From Futiania mangrovi (lineage in GTDB: Bacteria; Pseudomonadota; Alphaproteobacteria; Futianiales; Futianiaceae): a stretch of 64,000 nucleotides of DNA. The notes below the pieces were generated by a model. It did no database searches. It was not told where the DNA came from and saw only the letters and a list, made by a program, of their open reading frames with translations. Position 1 is the first letter of the stretch, and every line of letters starts with the position of its first letter. A program made the translations under genes and the position numbers. Of this stretch, positions 8,750 through 16,744 are shown one piece after another. The DNA is taken from positions 992,001 through 1,056,000 of the forward strand of contig NZ_JAMZFT010000002.1 of NCBI RefSeq assembly GCF_024158125.1. Reading direction: 5' to 3'.

Positions 8750-10069
8750 ATGCACGCCGGCCTGTTGTTGCCGCTATACGTCCTGATCGTCCTGGCGCCC
8801 CTTGCGCTGGCGGCCTTGCAGGACAAGCCCCGCCGCCCCTTTCTGGACGAGGTGTCCTCGGGCCTCGCGCTGGCCGCGTTCGCGGTTCTTCTTGCGGAGT
8901 TCGTGCTTTCCGGCCGGTTCCGGACCGTTTCGGGCAGGATCGGCATGGACGTGACGATGCGCCTGCACCAATTGCTGGCCCGTACGGCGCTGGCGCTGGT
9001 GCTGCTGCACCCGTTTCTCTACACGACGCCCCTCAATCCGCCGCTGCCCTGGGACCCGACGCGGCAAATGACGCTGTTTCTGGGCGATGGCGCGCTTGTG
9101 TCGGGGGTCGCGGCCTATCTGCTTCTGCCCGCGCTGGTGCTGACCGCGATCTTCCGCGACGGCCTCGGCATGACCTATGAGCGCTGGCGGCTGCTGCACG
9201 GCCTGGGCGCGCTGGCCCTGGCCGGCGCGGGCGCGCACCACGTCCTGGTCGCGGGACGCTACAGCTCCGACCCGGTCCTCGCCGGGTTCTGGGTGCTGCT
9301 GCTGGCGCTGGCGGCGGCGTCGCTTGCGTGGGTCTATGCGGTGAAGCCTCTGTTGCAGACGCGGCGTCCCTACCGGGTCGGGCAGGTGCGCAAGGTCGCG
9401 CTCAGGACATGGGAACTGCACATCGCGCCGGACGGGCACGCGGGCCTGCCGTTCCGGGCCGGCCAGTTCGTCTGGCTCAACGTCGGGCACAGCCCGTTCT
9501 CGCTGGCCGAGAATCCCTTCTCGATCGCGAGCGCACCGGCAGAGGGGCCGGAGATCCGGTTTCTCATCAAGGAAGCGGGGGACTTCACCGGGCGCATCGG
9601 CGCGGTCGCGCCGGGCACGCGGGCCTGGATCGACGGCCCCTATGGGCACCTGACGCGCGAGGGACGGAGCGGGGAAGGCATCGCCCTGATCGCGGGCGGC
9701 GTCGGGATTGCGCCGCTCTTGAGTATCCTGCGCCAGATGCGGCGCGAGGGCGACCCGCGCCCGGCGGTCCTGCTCCATGGCAACCGCGTGGGGGAGCAGA
9801 TCGTCCATGAAGAGGAACTGCGGGCGCTGGAAGCGGAGGGCGCGTTGCGCGTGGTGCACGTGCTCTCCGACCCGCCGGACGGCTGGCAGGGCGAGACCGG
9901 CCTGCCCGACGCGGACCTCATCGCCCGGGTGTTCGGGTTCGAGGGGGCCAACCGCTGGCTCTTTTTCCTGTGCGGTCCGCCGGTCATGATGGAGGTGTGC
10001 GAGAAGGCGCTGCTGGCCATGGGCGTACCGCCGCGCCAGATCGTCATGGAGCTTTTCAGCTATGACTGA
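8750..10069 (+). CDS. membrane flavocytochrome, ferric-reductase/NOX-type
   Basis: 439-aa membrane oxidoreductase that should move electrons from NAD(P)H through FAD and two haems across the membrane. The N-terminal half (residues 4-210) has about six hydrophobic helices with paired histidines 13-14 residues apart, H73/H87 and H150/H163-H164, the spacing used for two stacked haems. A flavodoxin-reductase-like half follows: FAD motif NPFSIAS near 260, NAD(P) motif GGVGIAPLLSIL near 320 and the terminal CGPPVMMEVC near 412. Start ATG 8750 is chosen for its strong GGGGGGAG ribosome site and for the hydrophobic N-terminus. The acceptor (ferric chelate, oxygen or other) is unknown. Confidence 0.87.
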   Translation: MHAGLLLPLYVLIVLAPLALAALQDKPRRPFLDEVSSGLALAAFAVLLAEFVLSGRFRTVSGRIGMDVTMRLHQLLARTALALVLLHPFLYTTPLNPPLPWDPTRQMTLFLGDGALVSGVAAYLLLPALVLTAIFRDGLGMTYERWRLLHGLGALALAGAGAHHVLVAGRYSSDPVLAGFWVLLLALAAASLAWVYAVKPLLQTRRPYRVGQVRKVALRTWELHIAPDGHAGLPFRAGQFVWLNVGHSPFSLAENPFSIASAPAEGPEIRFLIKEAGDFTGRIGAVAPGTRAWIDGPYGHLTREGRSGEGIALIAGGVGIAPLLSILRQMRREGDPRPAVLLHGNRVGEQIVHEEELRALEAEGALRVVHVLSDPPDGWQGETGLPDADLIARVFGFEGANRWLFFLCGPPVMMEVCEKALLAMGVPPRQIVMELFSYD

Positions 10070-10080
10070 AGGGGGGGCGC

Positions 10081-10167
10081 ATGACTGCGAAGCGCCGGAT
10101 CGATGCGGTGTTCTGGGGCGTGACGGCGGTGTGCGTGGCCGCCGCGGTCCTTTTCGCGCTGCGATAG
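10081..10167 (+). CDS. 28-aa single-pass membrane peptide
   Basis: Short frame MTAKRRIDAVFWGVTAVCVA followed by AAVLFALR and TAG. It has a positive N-terminus (KRR) and one hydrophobic helix (residues 9-27), ending in arginine, i.e. a plausible tiny inner-membrane protein. It starts 11 bases after the flavocytochrome stop with a GGGGGGG ribosome site directly upstream, so it is probably co-translated with and perhaps an accessory subunit of that protein. I do not recognise a family. Confidence 0.55.
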   Translation: MTAKRRIDAVFWGVTAVCVAAAVLFALR

Positions 10168-10276
10168 CCCCGGCGCTGGCGTCCGGCAGGGTTGCCCTGT
10201 CCGTGGCAGTGTTGTCCAGCGGCTGCGCATTGGGTAGCGTCTGGGTAACAGGGATGCTGCAACACAACGAACGGTC

Positions 10277-10930
10277 ATGCTTCTCACTGGGTTCGAAGGA
10301 TATGGCGGGCGGGGTCTGAACCCCGCGGCCGAGGTCGTGCGCGCACTCGACGGTCAGACGGTCGCGGGCGTGCGGGTGGCGGGCGCGGTGCTGCCCGTCT
10401 CCTATGCGGGGCTGGCCGACCGGCTTGCCGGAGAGATCCGCAAGCACCGGCCGAAAGGGGTGATCTGCCTGGGCCTCTGGCCCGGCGAGCCGGCGATCCG
10501 GCTGGAACGTTTCGGCATGAACCTCAACGATTTCGAGATCCCGGACAATGCAGGCGCGATGGAGCACGGGCCGATCGAGCCGGATGGCCCCGCGACCCGC
10601 GTGGCGACCCTGCCGGTGGAGGCGATCCAGAACCGGCTTCTCGCCGCCGACATTCCGGCGCGGGCATCGAGCACGGCGGGCAATTTCCTGTGCAACGCGA
10701 CGCTCTACACCGCGCTCGGCATCGTGGAGCGGGAAGCGCCGGGAACGCCCTGCGGCTTCATCCACGTGCCCTATCTGCCGGCGCAGGTGGCGGAGATGAT
10801 CGCGCAGATCCGGGACGAGCAGACCCTGGAACTGCACCAGCGCGCCGACCTCGCCTCCATGGCGCTGGAGACGACGGTCGCGGCGATCCGCATCGCCATC
10901 GAGACGACGCTGGAGGGGCGGGCGGCATGA
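10277..10930 (+). CDS. pcp: pyroglutamyl-peptidase I
   Basis: 217-aa cytosolic cysteine peptidase of family C15, which removes N-terminal pyroglutamate (5-oxoproline) from peptides. The catalytic triad is visible as E77 (IRLERFGMN), C139 (STAGNFLCNATLY) and H163 (GFIHVPYLP); length matches the family (about 215). It is preceded by a 109-base gap from the small membrane ORF and its stop overlaps the ABC ATPase start (ATGA), so the peptidase and the transporter ATPase are one transcript. That pairing suggests imported peptides or oxoproline-capped compounds as substrate, an inference from context. Confidence 0.93.
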   Translation: MLLTGFEGYGGRGLNPAAEVVRALDGQTVAGVRVAGAVLPVSYAGLADRLAGEIRKHRPKGVICLGLWPGEPAIRLERFGMNLNDFEIPDNAGAMEHGPIEPDGPATRVATLPVEAIQNRLLAADIPARASSTAGNFLCNATLYTALGIVEREAPGTPCGFIHVPYLPAQVAEMIAQIRDEQTLELHQRADLASMALETTVAAIRIAIETTLEGRAA

Positions 10931-11994
10931 GCGGGGACACGATCCTCGCGCTCGAATCCATCCGCAAGGCGTTCGGCACGACCGTCACGGCCGACGGCGT
11001 CTCGCTCGACTTCCGGCGGGGGGAGTTCTTCACGCTGCTGGGGCCGTCGGGCTCTGGCAAGTCGACGATCCTGCGCATGATCGCGGGGCTGGAGCAGCCC
11101 GACGCGGGACGCATCCTGCTCGACGGCGCCGACATCACGCGCACCCAGCCGTGGACGCGCGGCCTCGGCATGGTGTTCCAGCAATATGCGAACTTCCCGC
11201 ACATGACGGTGGCGGAGAACGTGGCCTACGGCCTGCGCCGTGCGGGGATGTCGAAGGCGAAGGTCGCCGCGCGCGTCGACGAGCTGCTGACGCTGGTCGG
11301 CCTGTCGGGCTTCCAGGGGCGCCGCGTGACCCAGCTTTCCGGCGGCGAGCAGCAGCGCGTCGCCATCGCCCGCGCGCTTGCGCCCAAGCCGAAGATCCTG
11401 CTGCTGGACGAGCCGCTCTCGGCGCTCGACGAAAAGATCCGGCGCGAGATGCAGGACGAGTTGCGCCGCATCCAGCAGGCGACCGGCACCACCTTCATCT
11501 ATGTGACGCACGACCAGGAAGAGGCGCTCACCATGAGCGACCGGATCGCCGTGCTGAACAGGGGCCAATGCGTGCAGTGCGACGCGCCGGAGAAGATCTT
11601 CCGCCGCCCGCGCACCCGCTTCGTCGCCCGCTTCTTCCGCGGCTGCAACGTGCTGGAGGGTCGCCACGAGATTGCCGAGGGCCGTTCTGTGGTGACGCTG
11701 GCGGGCGCGCGCGTCGTGCTGGGCGAACGGTTCGCCGCGCCGGAGGGGGCGGCTGGAATCGCGATCCGCGGGGAGAACATCCACCTCGGCGCGGACGCCG
11801 AGGAGCGGGATCTCGTGCTCGACGCGCGGCTTGCCGACGCGGTCTATCGCGGGCTCTACACCGACTACCGGCTGACGCTTTCCGACGGGCAGGAACTCTC
11901 CGCCATGACGGGCCGCGCCCATGCCGCGAAACCCGGCGAGGCAGTGCGCATCGGCGTCGATGCCGCGAACATCGTGCCGCTGGAGGAAGACTAG
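10927..11994 (+). CDS. ABC transporter ATP-binding protein (PotA-like)
   Basis: 355-aa ATPase of the spermidine/putrescine-iron-sugar (PotA/FbpC/UgpC) group. Walker [10 protein letters not shown] at 39-47, Q-loop FQQY near 84, signature LSGGEQQR at 137-144, Walker B ILLLDEP at 157-163 and switch histidine in YVTHDQEEA; residues after about 240 form the regulatory OB-like domain. It overlaps pcp by 4 bases. Its permease and SBP genes lie on the opposite strand and end against it: its TAG stop (11992-11994) and the permease TAG stop share the palindrome CTAG. Substrate unknown. Confidence 0.93.
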   Translation: MSGDTILALESIRKAFGTTVTADGVSLDFRRGEFFTLLGPSGSGKSTILRMIAGLEQPDAGRILLDGADITRTQPWTRGLGMVFQQYANFPHMTVAENVAYGLRRAGMSKAKVAARVDELLTLVGLSGFQGRRVTQLSGGEQQRVAIARALAPKPKILLLDEPLSALDEKIRREMQDELRRIQQATGTTFIYVTHDQEEALTMSDRIAVLNRGQCVQCDAPEKIFRRPRTRFVARFFRGCNVLEGRHEIAEGRSVVTLAGARVVLGERFAAPEGAAGIAIRGENIHLGADAEERDLVLDARLADAVYRGLYTDYRLTLSDGQELSAMTGRAHAAKPGEAVRIGVDAANIVPLEED

Positions 11995-12776
11995 CCCCGG
12001 TTGCGCCCGGCGCGCATGTCCATCACCGCGAGCGCACCGATGAGCAGAAGCGTGGCCACGATCAGCACCGTCATCAGCGCGTAGAGGTTGGGCGACAGGC
12101 CGACCTGCTGGTACTGCGACCAGAGATAGGTCTGCACCGTGTTGCGGCCGCCCTGCACGACCGAGGTTCGGATCGTCTCGTTGAACGACAGGATCAGCGA
12201 GAAGACCGCCGCGCCCAGGATTCCCGGGTGGATCTGGGGCAGTTCCACCTCGAAGAAGGCCTGCAGCCGGTTCGCCCCCGACATGTAGGCGGCCTCGCGG
12301 TACACGGGGTCGAAGTTCGCCATCACCGTCAGGATGATGAGGAAGGCGAAAGGCAGCGCCCAGATCACCTGCACCGCCGTAATGGTCAGAAGCGAGGGCT
12401 GGATGCCCAGCGTCTGGAAGAACAGCGCGGTCGCCACGCCCATCGAGATGCCGGGCACGAACAGCGGGATCAGCAGCACGCCGAGCACCAGCTTGGGGAT
12501 GCGCCAGACGCGCACCGCCTCGGCCGCCAGAAGCGCAAGCAGGGGCGAGATCAGCGCGACGAGCAGGCCCACCGTCAGCGAGATGCGCCCCGCCGCGACG
12601 AGGCGCTGATCGGTCAGGATCGCCGCGTAATTGACGAAGAGACCCTTGTCCCCGCCCGCCCCCTCGAACGAATTGACCGCGGGCGGGATCAGCGGGGCAT
12701 AGAGGAATACCAGCACCAGGGCCACGAAGCCCCAGGCCGCCCACAGGCCGATGCGCGAAAGCGTCGTGGTCTGCAT
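11991..12776 (-). CDS. ABC transporter permease (PotC-like)
   Basis: 261-aa inner-membrane permease of the PotC/FbpB-half group, six hydrophobic segments. The EAA loop is at about residues 155-180 (YREAAYMSGANRLQAFFEVELPQI). It directly abuts the PotB-like gene: its ATG overlaps by one base at 12776. It is the last gene of the minus-strand SBP-permease-permease operon, and its TAG stop is the reverse of the ATPase stop within the same CTAG. Confidence 0.92.
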   Translation of the reverse strand: MQTTTLSRIGLWAAWGFVALVLVFLYAPLIPPAVNSFEGAGGDKGLFVNYAAILTDQRLVAAGRISLTVGLLVALISPLLALLAAEAVRVWRIPKLVLGVLLIPLFVPGISMGVATALFFQTLGIQPSLLTITAVQVIWALPFAFLIILTVMANFDPVYREAAYMSGANRLQAFFEVELPQIHPGILGAAVFSLILSFNETIRTSVVQGGRNTVQTYLWSQYQQVGLSPNLYALMTVLIVATLLLIGALAVMDMRAGRNRG

Positions 12777-13648
12777 CAGCGTCCCATGATCTTGCCGAGG
12801 AAGAGGCGGATGTCGAACATCCGCGACCAGGCGACCAGCAGCGCCAGCATCAGCAGCGTCGAGACCGACGAGATTGCCGCCGCGAGCGGGTAGTGCAGGA
12901 CGTTGAGCGCGCTCTGGATCGCGTTGCCGAGTAGCTGGTAGCCGGTGCCGCCGAGGATCAGCGACACCGCGACCTCGCCGAACGCGCCGACGAAGCCGAA
13001 GATCGCCGCCGCGATCACGCCCGGCAGCGACAGGGGCAGGACGATCTTGCGGAAGGTGGTGAAGGGTCCTTCGCCGAGCATCCAGCTCGCCTCCACCAGC
13101 CGGTGGTCGATGCCCGACAGCGACAGCCAGATCGGGAACACCATGAAGGGCATGTAGGCGGTCACGAGGCCGAGATAGACCGCGAAATCGGAATAGAGCA
13201 GCCAGTCGAGCGGCGCATCGGCAATCCCCCAGGAGACGAGCGCGCTGTTGACCAGCCCGTTGCGCGACAGGAGATCCGACCAGGCGAAGGTGCGTACGAC
13301 ATAGTTCACCAGGAACGGCACCGCGAAGAGGAAGAGCACCGGGCGCACCAGCGCCTCGCGCACCCGCGTCGCCACCAGATAGGCGATGGGATAGGCGATC
13401 AGCAGCATGATGACGGTCGCGCTGACGGCCACCCAGAGGCTGCGCATCAGAACCTCGAGCCGGACGCCCGAGAAGAAGGCGGCATAATTCGCGGCGCTGA
13501 AGGCGGGCCGCATGCTGAAGCCCGTCTTCTCCCAGAAGCTGATGACGAGCGTGATCGCCAGCGGCCCCAGGATCAGCGCGAAGAGCGCCGCGAGCGGCAG
13601 TCCGAGGACCGCCGCCCGCGCCAGTGTTTCAGTCCATCTGCGAGGCAT
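12776..13648 (-). CDS. ABC transporter permease (PotB-like)
   Basis: 290-aa inner-membrane permease; hydrophobic helices at about 12-35, 70-95, 105-130, 150-175, 205-235 and 260-285, with the EAA motif at about 190-215 (RLVEASWMLGEGPFTTFRKIVLPLS). Partner of the PotC-like permease, with which it would form the channel energised by the convergent ATPase. It begins 7 bases after the SBP stop, so the two are certainly co-transcribed. Confidence 0.92.
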   Translation of the reverse strand: MPRRWTETLARAAVLGLPLAALFALILGPLAITLVISFWEKTGFSMRPAFSAANYAAFFSGVRLEVLMRSLWVAVSATVIMLLIAYPIAYLVATRVREALVRPVLFLFAVPFLVNYVVRTFAWSDLLSRNGLVNSALVSWGIADAPLDWLLYSDFAVYLGLVTAYMPFMVFPIWLSLSGIDHRLVEASWMLGEGPFTTFRKIVLPLSLPGVIAAAIFGFVGAFGEVAVSLILGGTGYQLLGNAIQSALNVLHYPLAAAISSVSTLLMLALLVAWSRMFDIRLFLGKIMGR

Positions 13649-13655
13649 GCGAGGG

Positions 13656-14828
13656 TCAGGCAGCCTTGAAGCGCTGCCATTCCTCCTCGTAGACGTCGAC
13701 GTGGGTCGGCCAGCGGTTCTGCCAGGTGCCGCCCTTCTCGAACTTCGCCTTCACGCCGTCGGTGATCTCGGCGACGCGGGCGGCTTCCTCGGCCGTGAAC
13801 TCGTCCGGGTGGGCCTTGGCATACTCGGCCGCGAGCGGGTTCGTCATGTAGCCGCGCATCAGCGTGATCTTCGCGCCGTACCAGCCGCCCAGCATGAAGT
13901 CGAGCAGCTTGTAGGTGGCGTCGAGGTCGGCCTCGCCCATGTTCGGGTTGTTGACGATGTAGGCCGCCATGGCCCACAGCAGGTAGCCTTCCTTCGGCGC
14001 GGCGTACTTCGCGTTGGTGCCCTGCGACTTCGCCACGAAGACCATGGGCTCCCAGCAGTCCATCACATGGACTTCCTTGGAGGTGAGCAGGTTCACCGCC
14101 TGCTCGAAGCTCGACCAGATCACGCGGAATTGCCCAGCGCGCTTCTTCTCGATCATGAAGTCGATGACCGTCTTGACCTCTTCCGGCGTCATGTCGGCGG
14201 GGTCGGCGATCTTCGCCTGGCCGGTCGCGTTGAGGAACAGCGCCGTCTTCTGCCCGGCGGTGGTGTAATTGTCCTCCAGCGCGACGAAGCCCTTGAACTT
14301 CGGATCGAAGAGGGCGCCGTAGGAGTCGAGCTCGCCCGTCTCGTCCGGCAGATAGGCGAAGGAGTCGCCCTGCAGGACCGTCGGCACGCCGTAGAACTCG
14401 TCTCCGTAGCCGATGAAGTCGAAGCCCGGCGTCCCCTTGGCGAGATAATCCGAGATGTAGGCGTCCTTGCCCCAGTTCGGCATGCGCGAGGGGTCGAGCT
14501 TGCGAATGAGGTTGTTCTCGACCAGCGGCTCCTGCATGCCGCCGACGATGTTGACGATGTGGAAGTTCGACATGCCGCCGCCCGCGAGCAGCTGGTTCAC
14601 GACGGCCGACGGCGCGTTGCCCATCGACACGACATTGACCGAATTGCCGGTTGCGTTCGTGAACTTCGACCAGTCGCCCGTGTCGCCGACGCCGATGTCT
14701 GCAAGGGTCAGATTGCTGGCCGCGAAGGCCTGGCGGGCAAACCCCGGCATGCCGGCAAGCGCGGCACCCGCCGCGCCCAGTTGCAGCGCCTGGCGCCGCG
14801 TGATCGTGGAAAACCTGTCCGTCTTCAT
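13656..14828 (-). CDS. ABC transporter substrate-binding protein (spermidine/putrescine-type), Tat signal
   Basis: 390-aa extracellular solute-binding protein (SBP_bac_8-like). The N-terminus has a twin-arginine signal (STITRRQALQLGAAGAALAG) ending near residue 36, so it is probably exported folded through Tat. ATG 14828 is chosen because the signal starts there; the frame continues upstream without meaning. First gene of the minus-strand operon. The neighbour pcp and the PotA-like ATPase across the convergent stop complete the importer. Substrate unknown: peptides, polyamines or oxoproline derivatives are possibilities. Confidence 0.9.
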   Translation of the reverse strand: MKTDRFSTITRRQALQLGAAGAALAGMPGFARQAFAASNLTLADIGVGDTGDWSKFTNATGNSVNVVSMGNAPSAVVNQLLAGGGMSNFHIVNIVGGMQEPLVENNLIRKLDPSRMPNWGKDAYISDYLAKGTPGFDFIGYGDEFYGVPTVLQGDSFAYLPDETGELDSYGALFDPKFKGFVALEDNYTTAGQKTALFLNATGQAKIADPADMTPEEVKTVIDFMIEKKRAGQFRVIWSSFEQAVNLLTSKEVHVMDCWEPMVFVAKSQGTNAKYAAPKEGYLLWAMAAYIVNNPNMGEADLDATYKLLDFMLGGWYGAKITLMRGYMTNPLAAEYAKAHPDEFTAEEAARVAEITDGVKAKFEKGGTWQNRWPTHVDVYEEEWQRFKAA

Positions 14829-15089
14829 GGTGATGCTCCCTGGCGTCCGTCGCCTCTGATGGGGCGCTCTTTTCCCTAGACCCGTGGGAACTCTAGGACG
14901 CCCACCCGCCACCGGCAAGCAGAGGGGGATGCAGTCCCGGTCTGCAGGAAACGATGCACCCGGCGCGCGGGCGCAAGGCTGCGGCCCTTGCCTCCCGGCG
15001 CATGGATGCCTGCCTGAAGAGAAGCCGGTTATGCCCAAAACAAGGGCATTTCGAGAAATGCATAAAATATGATCGTATTCGGCGGCTCC

Positions 15090-15108
15090 TTGCGTGTTTG
15101 CGGCGCAA
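15090..15108 (+). promoter_or_regulatory. NtrC-like binding site (UAS)
   Basis: TTGC at 15090-15093 and GCAA at 15105-15108 are separated by 11 bases, the exact half-site spacing of the classical NtrC enhancer (TTGCACC...GGTGCAA); arms extend to TTGCG/CGCAA. It lies about 110 bases upstream of the -24 element of the urtA promoter, a normal position for an NtrC enhancer. Binding by NtrC is inferred from pattern and context. Confidence 0.5.
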
Positions 15109-15143
15109 CAAGACAAAAATTGGGCAGGGTCGGGAACGTGGGC

Positions 15144-15165
15144 CTTTTTGCTGCAACGCAAAAAG
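15144..15165. repeat. perfect inverted repeat CTTTTTGC-N6-GCAAAAAG
   Basis: Eight-base arms (15144-15151 and 15158-15165) around TGCAAC, about 52 bases upstream of the sigma-54 promoter. It could be a second regulator site, a weaker NtrC half-pair with different spacing, or a hairpin with a short A/T stem. Only the symmetry is certain. Confidence 0.6.
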
Positions 15166-15216
15166 ATCGTTCGGCGACAGGGGCTTATCAGGCCGATGCA
15201 AGGAACGGTTAACGGC

Positions 15217-15231
15217 TGGCACGCAGCTTGC
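15217..15231 (+). promoter_or_regulatory. sigma-54 (RpoN) promoter of urtA
   Basis: TGGCAC at 15217-15222, five bases, then TTGC at 15228-15231: a full match to the -24/-12 consensus (TGGCACG-N4-TTGC). Transcription would start near 15243, about 40 bases ahead of the urtA ATG. Sigma-54 promoters need an activator; the NtrC-like site upstream and the urea/urease genes downstream make nitrogen-limitation control the natural reading. Confidence 0.85.
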
Positions 15232-15282
15232 GAACTCCCTTCCCAGCCCGGTCCATCGCGGGCGGCAAGAGGGGATAGAAGA

Positions 15283-16584
15283 ATGACCATCTGGAAGGGT
15301 TCACGAGGGCTTCTGGGGACGGCACTGGCGCTGGGGATGACGTTCGCATCCGCACAACACGCCGCGGCCCAGGACACGATCAAGGTCGGCATCCTGCACT
15401 CGCTCTCCGGCACCATGGCGATCTCGGAGACGACGTTGAAGGACGTCATGCTCATGCTGATCGAGGAGCAGAACAAGAAGGGCGGCGTGCTCGGCAAGCA
15501 GCTCGAGGCAGTGGTCGTCGACCCGGCCTCCGACTGGCCGCTGTTCGCGGAGAAGGCGCGCGAGCTGATCGCGCAGGAGAAGGTCGCGGCGGTGTTCGGC
15601 TGCTGGACGTCGGTCAGCCGCAAGTCGGTGCTGCCGGTGTTCGAGGAGCTGAACTCGATCCTGTTCTACCCCGTGCAGTACGAGGGCGAGGAATCCTCGC
15701 GCAACGTGTTCTACACGGGTGCGGCGCCGAACCAGCAGGCGATCCCGGCGGTCGACTACCTGGCCCAGACGGAAGGCGTGGAGCGCTGGGTGCTGGCGGG
15801 CACCGACTATGTCTATCCGCGCACCACGAACAAGATCCTCGAGACCTATCTCAAGGAAGAGCTGGGCGTCGCGCCCGAGGACATCATGATCAACTACACG
15901 CCGTTCGGACATTCCGACTGGCAGTCGATCGTGGCGGAGATCAAGCAGTTCGGCTCGGCCGGCAAGAAGACGGCGGTGGTCTCGACCATCAATGGTGACG
16001 CCAACGTGCCCTTCTACAAGGAGCTTGCGAACCAGGGCATCGCCGCGACCGACATTCCGGTCGTCGCCTTCTCGGTCGGCGAGGAAGAGCTTGCGGGCAT
16101 CGACACCGGTCCTCTGGTCGGCCACCTCGCGGCGTGGAACTACTTCATGAGCGTGGACACGCCCGAGAACGCCGAATTCATCGAGAAGTGGCAGGCGTTC
16201 ATCGGCAATGCCGACCGCGTGACCAACGACCCGATGGAAGCCCACTACATCGGCTTCAACATGTGGGTGAAGGCGGTCGAGGCGGCGGGCACGACCGATG
16301 CCGACGCGGTGATCGACGCGCTTCCGGGCACGGCGGTGCCGAACCTCACGGGCGGCTATTCCGCGATGATGCCGAACCATCACATCACCAAGCCGGTGCT
16401 GATCGGCGAGATCCAGGACGACGGCCAGTTCTCCGTCGTTTGGGAGACGCCGGGCCTCGTGATGGGCGACGAGTGGTCCGACTACCTGCCGGAGTCGAAG
16501 CCGCTGATCTCCGACTGGCGGGCGCCGATGTCGTGCGGGAACTTCAACACGGCGACCGGCAAGTGCGGCGGCCAGGGGTCCTGA
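15283..16584 (+). CDS. urtA: urea ABC transporter substrate-binding protein UrtA
   Basis: 433-aa periplasmic urea (and possibly short-chain amide) binding protein. Signal peptide about residues 1-29 (ending AQHAAAQ), then the UrtA pattern DTIKVGILHSLSGTMAISE, VFGCWTSVSRKSVLPVFEE, LFYPVQYEGEESSRNVFYTGA and the C-terminal cysteine pair (MSCGNFNTATGKCGG). ATG 15283 is chosen for the signal peptide and the GAGGGG ribosome site; the frame is open about 60 codons further up. First gene of a 12-gene urea operon behind a sigma-54 promoter; a strong stem-loop follows its stop. Confidence 0.96.
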   Translation: MTIWKGSRGLLGTALALGMTFASAQHAAAQDTIKVGILHSLSGTMAISETTLKDVMLMLIEEQNKKGGVLGKQLEAVVVDPASDWPLFAEKARELIAQEKVAAVFGCWTSVSRKSVLPVFEELNSILFYPVQYEGEESSRNVFYTGAAPNQQAIPAVDYLAQTEGVERWVLAGTDYVYPRTTNKILETYLKEELGVAPEDIMINYTPFGHSDWQSIVAEIKQFGSAGKKTAVVSTINGDANVPFYKELANQGIAATDIPVVAFSVGEEELAGIDTGPLVGHLAAWNYFMSVDTPENAEFIEKWQAFIGNADRVTNDPMEAHYIGFNMWVKAVEAAGTTDADAVIDALPGTAVPNLTGGYSAMMPNHHITKPVLIGEIQDDGQFSVVWETPGLVMGDEWSDYLPESKPLISDWRAPMSCGNFNTATGKCGGQGS

Positions 16585-16607
16585 TCCGCCCGGCCTGAAG
16601 ACGCGCC

Positions 16608-16652
16608 ATCCGGCCGGGCGGGCTGCTGAACCGCCCAAGCACCCGGCCGGAT
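16608..16652 (+). other. intercistronic stem-loop after urtA
   Basis: ATCCGGCCGGG (16608-16618) pairs exactly with CCCGGCCGGAT (16642-16652), and GGGCGG/CCGCCC can pair inside. There is no T-run, so it is more likely an mRNA-stabilising or attenuating hairpin that keeps the binding-protein message in excess over the permease message than a full terminator. Confidence 0.7.
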
Positions 16653-16744
16653 GACCGCGCGACCGCTTTCCTGCCCCAAGGCTGCTCCGCGCAGCCCACG
16701 AAATCGGCCGTGACGAAACCGGCCCTCCCTAGCTGGACCCCGCC

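Larger units (their letters stand above)
14829..15282. promoter_or_regulatory. divergent promoter region of SBP and urt-ure operon
   Basis: 454-base non-coding gap between the Tat-exported SBP (minus) and urtA (plus). Besides the sigma-54 promoter and NtrC-like site listed separately, it carries two further dyads: ATGCCC/GGGCAT with a 7-base loop at 15031-15049, and a perfect 8-bp repeat CTTTTTGC/GCAAAAAG with a 6-base spacer at 15144-15165. Between 15055 and 15125 the sequence is AT-rich. I see no gene in the gap. Confidence 0.6.
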
